Positions 26,701-36,221 of a DNA stretch of 64,000 bases are shown here, piece by piece (within the stretch, counting starts at the first letter, position 1; every line of letters starts with the position of its first letter). Position numbers and translations under genes: made by a program. The DNA is from Antitrichia curtipendula (lineage: Eukaryota; Streptophyta; Bryopsida; Hypnales; Leucodontaceae): contig OX579641.1 of NCBI GenBank assembly GCA_951230915.1, positions 13,804,254 to 13,868,253 of the forward strand. The letters run 5' to 3'. The notes beneath the pieces are model-generated. The model was not told the origin of the DNA. It made no database searches and saw nothing but the letters and a program-made list of their open reading frames with translations.

Positions 26701-26827
26701 TTAAAGTTTATGCGTGCTCAGCAAGGAAGTGACGAAACTTACAGCAGGAGATCCAACATTACATGAACAAGAAGCTTCAACAGAAACTCCGAAAGTCTAG
26801 ACAAGCAAAGAAAACTTTCCTTCTAAG
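23762..26827. other. spacer with one family E fragment
   Basis: AT-rich sequence without credible coding frames; apart from 25148-25400 I see nothing identifiable. Confidence 0.6.
25148..25400 (-). mobile_element. family E fragment
   Basis: ATGCTAAGGTATGAGCGGTG followed by the GAGCAACAAG-type degenerate repeat, then CACCATAAGATGCCTATATT and GATGAATGAGGATGAATG, matching the inverted right part of 39824-41537. The other end is missing. Confidence 0.65.
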
Positions 26828-26914
26828 GTAACAAATTGTCACTTCTTAAGATAACAGATTGTCACTTCTTAAGATAACAGATTGTCACTTCTTAATAACA
26901 GATTGTCACTTATG
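26828..26914. repeat. short tandem repeat, about 4 units of 20-24 bp
   Basis: Four consecutive copies of a unit containing AACAGATTGTCACTTCTTAA (first copy AACAAATTG; last copy truncated). It lies about 0.8 kb beyond the stop codon of the aldo/keto reductase. Between 27200 and 27380 there is also a diverged local duplication in which the pattern AGCAGCAATGACA...TGTGACTA recurs about 130 bp later. Confidence 0.7.
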
Positions 26915-27687
26915 GTATGTCTGTAACCCTAACAAAGAACAAAAACTGTTGAACGAATGACTTTTGGAGAAAGAAACTGTAGAAACAAAGAATGCACCTA
27001 TTTATCCAAAAATTTAGTAATTCTTGACTGACTATCAATTCAATAGAACATGAGTGCACTTTCATGCACTGATATCCTTGTTCATTTTCTAGTAAGAACA
27101 TGTAAAGGTCAACCAATTTAATAGCAGGAACTATGCTCATTGCCAAATTGGTGATTTTGAGTGCCCCTACCTTACATCTCCTGAAGTGTTGAATGCATGA
27201 CTCATTCAGCAGCAGCAATGACAATCCTGTGACTAAAAAAGTCGTGAGTGTACATGACTTGATCGAGATTACTTACAAAAGAAGTGAAAGCAATGCATAG
27301 ATCTCCATTTGTTTTGACTGCAAGGCCCTTGAGAGCAGCAATGACAGTCTTTGTGACTAATAAACCCACGCATGCACTGTACATGACCTGCAATTGTGGG
27401 AGACTTGCAGGCTGTGAGGACTTCAATCTTCACAGTCTGTACAGAAATGGCTTGTACTGCACTCCTGCCTAGGATCATAACATATGCTTTTCTCTCGGCA
27501 CCCATTGATACACTGCTGGCATTTTACATGGTAAAAGACAAAACATTTACATCCACATGTCAACACTATTTTGAACAATTTGAAAGAGACAGAGAACCAG
27601 TCTTGCCAAGTTACTGTGCATGACGTAAGCCCTCCCTTTTGTCGCTTGTACTAACGTCTGTAGTCACAAGGCGGTCGTGAACGGAAC

Positions 27688-30600
27688 CTAAAGCTTCAGT
27701 GTCCTCGCCTTCTCTTGAAGTGAAGTCACTGCACATGAAAAGAAGATCCCGAATTCATTACTTGTCTACTAATATGTGCAAGCAATACATCACCAGGACC
27801 TTAAAGCAGGGTAGATGTTACAAAGCCTCCCGATCGAAACATCAACCACATCAAAAAGTTGACAAAAAGTAAAAATGATATTCTTACCTTGGTCATCTGT
27901 AAGCGTGAATTTGAGTACTTCACTATGCGCCTTTGCCTGCTGAGCGTTCTTGCATCTAGTGTTGCAACAGAACAAAGAGTTCAGAAAAATAATATCAGCA
28001 CTATGTTATGACGATTAATGACCCTGATCAAGAAGCCAATTCTTTGCAAAAGAAAAAAAGATAGGAGGCCATCTATCCACAAGCATACGTGGCAACCATC
28101 CCACACATGTGTGATCTATCTTCGTCAAACGCTATCACATGCAAAAATTCCATGATATGGAAAATTTAAGACGAAGAACACTTTGGAGACCAACGGTAGC
28201 CACTACACTGAAAGGTACAACAAAGTTAGGATGCGTACCCAGCAATAGGAAGGGCTCCTTTACAGATGAGATAGTTCAGTGCCACCTGCCAAGAAAGTAA
28301 ATACTTCAGCAACAGATTTGGTACGTGGGTATGCACAACTCACGGCTCTGATGACGCCAATGAAGCTACACTGTTTATTCTATTTAGTGTCACAACCAAA
28401 TGCAAGTGCCTCGAGACTGAAGTTCTTTTTCAAGAGACTTATTATTTTACCTATTGACATAGCTACAATACTAATCATGTGAAGGAATTCTACAAATTTA
28501 GCCAGTACAAACGTTCACCTCCAGTAACAAGCTAGAGTCTAAACTTGCTTTAGTTTGCAACGCTAAATAGAATAATCGGCGTGGTAATATGAAAAACAGG
28601 ACACATTCTGAAAAGGAGCAATTTCTACGGATCATGGTAATGATAGGCGTCATCTCGCCAGACCTGGGTTACGGATTTGTTCCCATGTTCTGCTCCAATC
28701 GACTTCATCATCTCTAGAAGAGGTTGAATCTGGAAGGATTCACAGGTCGAAAAAAATTTAGCCCAGTGATTTTTCATATATGTTAACTCAAGAATTGACA
28801 CACAGTAATGTTTTCTACTGATCATTCATGAAATATAATGAATATTACCTTGGTAGCTTTCCCGTCAGAGCGGCTCAAAGCTTTATCCGTTAGCAGCCCA
28901 GAGGCAAGCGGAGAGTAAGCAATCAGTTGTATGTTCCGGTCCTGCTCTTCCACATTTCAAATCCACGTCAATCGTCCAAAACAATGTGCTTGGGAACACA
29001 GATGCCTCCACACCTTGACTGGTCTTACAATGACAACAGTTTGGGAAAAATATCAAAGAATCATTGTATTGCATAACTTCTAAGCAAACTGCAGCCCAAT
29101 GAGACTTCATGTAAAAGTGGCTTAATTTAGCGTTATCTAAAATTACCTTACACGCCTTCAAGAGACCATTCTCCTCCACATCTCGGCTGGCCAGACTGTA
29201 TTTCAGCATATGTAGGCGCCATTGAAGTCAAGCGTGAAGTCAGGCCTCACAATCATTCTCTGGATCTCCCGCACATACTATTTACGACAACATGTATACA
29301 TTAAAGAGGTCTCTCACACTGATGGGAAGTACAAAACCATTCTGATTAATTTCATGAAGAAGATGAGCCGAGCTGTCCATTTCGTGACCTCAGAACTCTT
29401 CGTAAACTCTTGCAAACTATGGCCAGTAAGTCCCAATTAGACTCAATTATGGAAATTGCGGTATTTGCTGGGAAATTACTTGTACAAAACTTAATTCAGT
29501 TTCTGACTTTCACCCTCCGGCAGCACAATCTCGTCTGCATTATGAGCATGTGTTACCTGTATTGCACTTGGTTTGATGCCAAAGGTATACCATATCGAGA
29601 GAGCAAGTCATCCGCCTCCTCCATCTGTAAGATGGTCACGAGTTGAAAAGTTTGAACCGATAGGTCACAGGAAGGAAAACATTGGCACAGTTCCTAAGGC
29701 CCTAAAACCCGCACCGACCAAATAGAAATTCTTGCTAACTGGAAATCGTTACTAAATGCTCACAATGCCCTGGTTGTGTCAGTAAGCGTTAGCAAATTGG
29801 TGATAATTCCCGCAAACAAACTTGAGCTGAATTTACATTCGTTTTCGCCAGTTAATTTCCCGATTGTGGACAAGTAAACCAACTCTGGACCACACCAACG
29901 GTTTTATGTGCTAAATGCGCCAGTGAACCAATTAGCATCAATTAGCTCATTTCAGCCTAACTCCCATAAGTTACTACGTACCTTGCAAGGGTCGGCACAC
30001 AATACGTCAGTTATACTTCCAACTAGCTAATGTGACTTATCACCCCCAGTTAGCTAACCGGCGCTAGCAGGGCCTAAGCTAGATTTTTTTGTTACAAGCC
30101 AGGTTGCACATCGCCGAGATTTCCACTTACAGAATCGTTTCAACCATCATATACAGCTTTACTTAACAGCTATCAAATACAACAGTAAATCACATCTTCG
30201 AATCTATGATGGTTTCAGCGCTTACCTGTTCCTTGGAGAAATTGGATACACCCACTGCACGAGTGAGGCCCTCCTCAACAGCTTCCTTCAAGCTCTCCAT
30301 GAGAGCAGCATTACTGAACAAGGGGAATGGAAAATGTATCTGCAAAGTCATGCTCAATTTGATAAATCAATGCTTCAACAGCACTACAAGGTCGGCCAAA
30401 AGCTTATCACAAGCTCACCATGAAATACGGATCCTGTACCTGATAGAGGTCAACCTTCTCCTTGCCTAATCTCTTTAGGCTTTCCCGTAGAGCAGCTAGT
30501 AAGGACTTCCGACCCAACCTGAAGCCGCCACCTGGACTCAAATTTGACAATGTATGTCTCTTCAAATGGGCTGTAAATAATGTAGAGAATACTACGCCCA

Positions 30601-32428
30601 ATTTGGTCTTCTATACTGACCCTTATTAACAACAGCAACTCATCTAATTCATACACTTGGTTGGACTTCTTGGCAAGTGGTGTAAGCATGATTTGGCTAA
30701 ATGTTTATGCCCGCTAATCGTCGAATGAAAATGGGGTCGTCTACTGTCACTGACAATGATCCCAACAGTATGATCTCAACAGATTCAGTTCTTGTACCCA
30801 AAGTGAACTCTCCACGTATCTATACTGATGTCCCAAAATTCACATTCCTACATAGGTTAAAAATGCAAATAGAGCCCTCTACCGTAGGCCTTTAATTCTC
30901 CTCAAGAGTCAACAACCTTCAATTTCCAGAGGCAGAATTTAAGTGCATGCTCACCCACGAGGAAGTTCGTCCAAGGAATAGTAAAGAATTTGGTAGCGAT
31001 GACTGGAGGAACATCTTGCTGACTCTTCGTGTTCCTCAAATATTTACCCAGAAGCTGCTCGGAGGAGGACCCGGATTTAATATTCTGGTATCCATAAACC
31101 TGCACCAACAGGGGGTTCAAAGTAAAACTTACTCAATCAGGTGAAGCGGATCAATACTAATGAGAGGACAGAATAGTATAGAGGACCTGCCATGCAGACC
31201 TGGAGCTCTGTAGGGTATGAAGTCCTACCTAATGTACAGAGGACCCCTACTGAACTTAAAGAAAATCGAAGGTTAATCAAATCAACCTCCAAAGCACCCC
31301 TTTTTTATACAAAATTTATTAGACCTTTTCAACTTGAAAGAGAACCAGCTATCTAGGAACGAAAGCTCTTCCTCCGAGGCTCTCACATTCCTGCCTCACG
31401 AAAAGGATGATTTCCTTGATTTGAGCCTAGATAATAAGACCTTTAACAATGTTTTGAAGACTCAGATACGCTGTTAAGCGAGATGGGTTGCACGACCATT
31501 CCAACCTTGTCACATGCTTTAATCAGGTCTTCAAAGAGTGAAAGCAGTTCTTCCTGTTTAAAGTTGCCCTAATTATGTGATTATGTGCACCCTTACTCCC
31601 AATAGTGAAGGCATTTCCTCTAAAGCGCCGAGGACATGCAAATGAAGAAAACTTCACCTCCTTCAAAAAGCAATCTGAATCCGATACGGTGTGAAGGATG
31701 TTCATTTCAGGAATCATGGGGCGTGGAGGAAGAAACTCTATAGGATGCTGGGTTCCATTCCTCTGCAGTACAAAACTAGCCCTAATGAGAACCTGCATTT
31801 TATTCCAATCAAAGTGTTACCTCAGCAGTGTCGAAGAAATTGATGCCACCAGCAACAATCTCGTCGAAGGCGCTGGCGAGATCGGCTTCCCCAAACGAAG
31901 TTCCAAATCCGCTGTCAGGATCCCCCCATTGCAATGTCCCAATCCCTAATCTTGAAACCTGGAGCTCGCTCCTTCCCAGCCTCATAACCTCTGAGATGTG
32001 CATCACATTCTCTTCAGAATGAAACAAAATCAACCCAATTCTCCATACAAAACCACGAAAATTTCCAAACTAACTAAACCCCGCCGAAATGCTGGGACAC
32101 CAATCTTATTGTTCTAAAAACCCCGCCATTGCTTGGAATAATAGCCAACACACAATGTCTGGCTAGCTAATTCATGTACAAGAGAGACAACAGAGCTTCA
32201 GGACTTGGAAACCAATTTCAAACTATTGGTTTTCCAAACGACTCCGAACGAGCTTCCAACGCTGTACCCACCAGTCAATTTCGTTTCCAGATTGGCATTA
32301 ATCTTGGCATGACGCAAAACGTGTCTCCTGGAAGTCGAATTGGAGCCAGGAGGAGCCACGCGCAACTTCGTCGTCCCCAATGAGGCGCCATGCTTGAAGC
32401 TCAGAGCTGGCGCGACGGATGCCGACAT
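27688..32428 (-). CDS. plastid-type aldo/keto reductase, 12 exons, 369 aa
   Basis: NADPH-dependent aldo/keto reductase of the plant chloroplast group that includes Arabidopsis At1g06690 and pyridoxal reductase; the substrate cannot be read from sequence. Deduced exons, 5' to 3': 32428-32272, 31990-31821, 31099-30955, 30531-30440, 30339-30226, 29624-29557, 29195-29147, 28941-28849, 28729-28664, 28285-28239, 27955-27888, 27728-27688. They sum to 1110 nt, so all phases agree and the frame closes on TAG. All introns fit GT-AG; the donors after exons 1 and 9 are the least certain. Residues 1-50 are rich in Ser/Ala/Arg and lack acidic residues until the end, like a transit peptide. The barrel starts at LGRSELQVSRLGIG. 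The catalytic tetrad is complete: Asp106 (FFDTAE), Tyr111 (VYG), Lys146 (IATKF), His190 (YQIHFPF). Later motifs are GVSNFSKEQ, LIAYSPLASGLL and GALPIAGCKNAQQA, the last being the cofactor-phosphate region. The gene appears intact; nearest plus-strand neighbours lie upstream. Confidence 0.9.
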
Positions 32429-32636
32429 GATTCAGAAGAATCGAGAAGCAGGAAGGGTCGATTCAGAAGGTTCTTCAGGTTTGCAAGTAGATGGTGATGA
32501 ATGGGATTATCAGGATCGCGACTACACGGCAATGCAGTCGGAGAGACAGGAATTCGGTGTGCAGATGAGCGCTTGATCGAGGATAGTAACTTACTGTTGC
32601 GATAGAGGAGCTTCGCGTGGCGTCTCTCATGTCAGG

Positions 32637-32645
32637 CCACGTGTC
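32637..32645. promoter_or_regulatory. G-box/ABRE-like element upstream of the aldo/keto reductase
   Basis: CCACGTGTC lies about 210 bp upstream of the reductase ATG, within a less AT-rich stretch (about 32.43-32.72 kb) likely to hold its 5'UTR and promoter. CACGTG cores are bound by plant bZIP and bHLH factors in light and ABA responses. A role here is inferred from position alone. Confidence 0.4.
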
Positions 32646-32759
32646 GGCAAGGGAGCTTTCATTTTGGCCTTTGGACCGAAGCAGGGGAGTGAAGCTTTGC
32701 ATGTGTGGAAAGTATGCTGGAACCACCCATACCCGATGTGTAGAGTCTTCCAATTCTTA

Positions 32760-33721
32760 TCATTCAAGAACTAATTCCCTGCTCACTACTTCCTATTTTC
32801 TTGCTCACTATTTCAGGATATGTGTCATGATCTTATTAGTCCCAACCTTGAAAATGAGAAAACAAGACGTGTGGGCCCTAAAGAATCACCTAAAAAATCA
32901 TATATTGAAGAAAGTTGGATTTATTATAAAGACTAAATATTTGTATTCATAGAATTTACTTCTAAAATATTAAATATAATTATGTGGATGTAACAATGTA
33001 GACTATCTTTAGACTATTTGAAATTAATGCTTAATGACTAGAAGCAAGTGGAATCTTGCAATGTGTTCTTGTAGGTAGCTAGAGGTTAAAATATTGGTTG
33101 TTTCTAGTGTAGGTTTGGTTGTAGAATCCTTCATTTCATAAATTAAAATTTGTACATGTTTGAAGGGTAGATCCTTCCAATCATCATCATGTAAGTTGAA
33201 TATTATTTTGAATTGGTTAGCTTGAAATGATGATAGTTTGGTAGAAAGTATTGGCCTTATCCTTTTTTGCGATTATGTCTACCTTAACATGTTTTTTATT
33301 GCACTACAATCAATGTCATAGATATCAAATAGTAGGGTCAATTCTATATTTAATTATTTATTAACAAATGATTCTATATTTATTAGCAAATATTCTTTTG
33401 TTCTCCACCCACTCTAATACAAATCGTTGAATTTCTTTAGGATTTTGAAAACCTAGAGGATCTTCAAAATCTTTACATCTAATAAAGTCTAACAAAATAG
33501 AAGGACAATGAGTCATTTTATGCTAGTAAGATACAAGTGTTGATATTTCATCCTCAAAAAATTGTGTGGATAGGAAAGGTCTTGCACACTAGTTTGACCC
33601 ACTACAAGAGAATGGGGTGTTTTAAGTAGTGTCCTAGACATCACGTCTTTTAAGTAACGTCTTTTAAGTAAGGTTTTAAGTAAAATTTTACTAAAAAGAT
33701 TGTCTTTGACTGTCATTTTTA
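32760..33721. other. spacer, no gene seen
   Basis: AT-rich sequence upstream of the aldo/keto reductase promoter region. AAGTAACGTCTTTTAAGTA-type short repeats near 33630-33690. Confidence 0.55.
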
Positions 33722-34104
33722 GTAAAACCGCCCCTATTTTTAGGTGAAGAATGGAGATGGGGTGATCCTTAAATGGACCAGTTTAGCAATTGAATGCATG
33801 GAGGAAAAAATTGTTTTTCTATTGCAAGAGCCAATCATTGTCTTTGATTTCTGCACATCTCTTTACAAGTTGCAAGTGGACAGATTTTGAAAGACCTATG
33901 GTCACAAATAGGTGCCTGTGCCCTGAATCTTTGAAAATTCATAAGTAATTCAAAAATGCTTGGAAAAATACAAAACCACTTATGTTAGGTACCACATCTA
34001 TTTTCCTTTCTCTGAAAAATGATCTAAAAATATTTTCGTCCATGAAAGCCTGTGAAAAAGGCGGACCAGCCCTTAAATGGTCGCTTTAAGAGCATACTAC
34101 CTTA
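33722..34104 (+). mobile_element. MITE, family A variant
   Basis: Shares GGTGATCCTTAAATGGACC, GCAAGAGCCAATCATT, AGACCTATGGTCACAAATA and GGTCGCTTTAAGAGCA with the element at 63107-63525 and, more distantly, 62673-63091. The right end is ...ACTACCTTA; the left end is degraded. Confidence 0.7.
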
Positions 34105-35080
34105 CATATCACCTGCTGCACCAAACTTGACCACCTAAGTCACGCGAACCAAGAATTCACACGCACAAGCAGTAATACTTCTAATTTTATAGTCCAGCTA
34201 CGACAACTGAATTTATGTGCATTCCTGGATTCCATTGTTCATACAACATCCAATGAAGGTGAATATTCCATGACAAATTTCTTGAAAATATTAGAGTTAT
34301 TCGTAAAGTAAACCTGAGTTTAGAAGTAAAATTGGGGTTTGAACCCCTGCTTTATGTAAAAAAGCAGGTGATAAAGTAAAAAGCTCGCGCATTCGACACT
34401 AGCAAAACAAAACTTGGGACCAAACTTTCTTTCGCATCGAAATGGTGCCTAAAAAAGTTTGGACCTGAGTTTACCTGTCAAAGAAATTGTACATTAATAA
34501 TTTGTGAGAATGGAGGGTGGAGAGGTTGTTTTTATAATGAAATCCACTGTTTTTTATGAACTCTCAAAGGATATGGGTTTATTTTAAGATTGAGCTCCTC
34601 CAAGCTCTTACAAGTTACTTACAACTCCAACCATTTACATATCCCATATGGGTTGCTTTACCTCCTTTCACCAATTTGTATAAGAGCTTGTTTAAAACTG
34701 GGTACCAAACTAGGGATGACTTTACGAATAACTCTATTGTCTGAAGTTTCTTATTCCAACGCCCTAGTACTTATTCCCGTCAGTCTTCAATTTCTATCCC
34801 TGAAGAATCCAAAACTTTACTGAACGGACTCTCAGAATTGCGTTTTTTAAGTAGCAATTTCCATTTCTAGTTTCAGTAGGCGATAGACTTCCTATTATTT
34901 TAGAAATAGATATTATCGTTTTACTCTTTTATGAGCAAACTGGAAGAATAGATATTACACATTATCCAAATAATACAATTTTAATGCATTGGGAACCCTC
35001 TTAAAAATGGGGACAAGAGTTACAAAATTTTGCTAATCCAATAATAATAGAAAACACAATAATCCACATCCACGAGAATG
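34105..35080. other. spacer, no gene seen
   Basis: Mixed composition. GGGGTTTGAACCCC near 34335 is a perfect palindrome resembling a tRNA T-loop, without a cloverleaf around it. The last 100 bp rise in GC before the IST3-like exon and may be its former promoter. Confidence 0.5.
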
Positions 35081-35264
35081 ACTTCCAATTCTGCGGAGCT
35101 CCGGGCACCGTGTTGTCCCAAAATTGTGGACTGAACGAAGCTGTAGTGTAGTTCGTGCAAGGTCACAATTAGGGTTCATGTATCTCCTTGATTTTGTGGT
35201 CAAATTTCCTTTGTGGTTGCGAGAGTTTAAGAGAGAGAAATCCTCGTGGAAAGCAGAAATCGTC

Positions 35265-35440
35265 ATGAATCTGTTGACGCAGGTGAAGAACAGTCACGCA
35301 GAAGTTTACAAGAGAGAGCAAGCAATCGGCATCACCGAAGAAGGCTCCTGGCATGCCAAGTAACGGGATTCGGCGTTTGTCTATGTCGGAGAACTCCCTT
35401 TTGATCTCAGCGAGGGTGATGTGCTGGCCGTGTTCGCTCA
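35265..35440 (+). pseudogene. first exon of an IST3/RBMX2-type U2 snRNP RNA-binding protein, with an in-frame stop
   Basis: The reading frame begins MNLLTQVKNSHAEVYKREQ, continues ITEEGSWHAK, then TAA at 35361-35363, then RDSAFVYVGELPFDLSEGD and ends LAVFAQ at a GTGAGT donor (35441). This matches the N-terminus and RRM start of IST3/RBMX2 proteins, a component of the U2 snRNP-associated RES complex in the nucleus; the family has WH(S/A)(E/K)Y(K/R)DSA here, so the stop replaces the conserved Tyr (a TAC or TAT to TAA change). The family continues with YGE and the rest of the RRM, but no second exon was seen in the 780 bp before the next gene. The retained donor argues for a DNA-level duplicate rather than a processed copy. 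An assembly or sequencing error at one base is the alternative, though missing exons would remain unexplained. Confidence 0.75.
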
Positions 35441-35455
35441 GTGAGTGCCTGTTCT

Positions 35456-36220
35456 CCCAATTGCCCTAATCCTGCTCCTTTCACTCGCTTTTGAATAAAC
35501 CAAGGGGGTGAAAACCTTAGGGTATGTGAGTTCTAGCGGAAGAGCGAGCTTTAATCAACCAGAATCTTGTCACGGTGTATATGATTCCAGGCACCGGAGG
35601 TCGTTTTGTTATTTTGGATATATGTGGTTGATGGAATCCGGCATAGAACAAGCCGTAAACCACAGTGAACATGATGTTAAAGAACACATTTCCATTCTCG
35701 CTATGTTTTGGAAACAACCAATTTTTTTTTTTTTGGCATTCTGTTGTGAAAATCGGAAGAGCAAGCTATAACCAACCAGAATCAGAATCCCATCCCATCC
35801 GAGAGTAAGGATAGAGACCTATATGTGCCATGTGACTATTTGGGTCATTTTATAGCCACTATGTACTTGCATAATACATATGAAAATTTGAAGCGGACTT
35901 TACTGACACAAATGGGATGACTTCTAACTTGTGGCACAAATTAGGGTCTCTTACCTAATATGATAGTCACCGAAGATGGTTTTGCATTTTGGATGTATGT
36001 AGTTTATGGATTCTGGTATTGAATATGCCACAAATCACTGTGAGTATGACGTACAATGCACATTTCCAGTAATATTTCATGTTCTGGACTCATGAACACC
36101 CCGTTTGTTGTAGGTGAATGGTTGCTTCTGCATCCGCATTTGAATTAACCGAGAGCTGTAAACCCTTAGGGTTCATTCATTCTAGCTGTGAGAATCGGAC
36201 GAGTGCGCTAAATCAACCAA
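35456..36220. repeat. diverged local tandem duplication between the IST3-like exon and the amine oxidase
   Basis: Two blocks recur. A block with TTTTGAATAAACCA, TTAGGGT, TTCTAGC and AATCAACCA at 35486-35570 resembles 36135-36220, which ends at the amine oxidase ATG; a shorter third piece is at 35735-35790 (GTGAAAATCGGAAGAGC). A second block with CACCGGAGGTCGTTTTG and TTTTGGATATATGTGG at 35591-35710 recurs at 35967-36080, an offset of about 376 bp. Identity is roughly two thirds by eye. The amine oxidase 5' flank therefore shares ancestry with the intron following the broken exon. Confidence 0.6.
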
Positions 36221-36221
36221 A

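Noticed and set aside
34330..34350. GGGGTTTGAACCCC as the T-arm of a tRNA or a SINE B-box
   Set aside because: No acceptor stem, anticodon arm or A-box could be placed around it; the palindrome alone is not enough.
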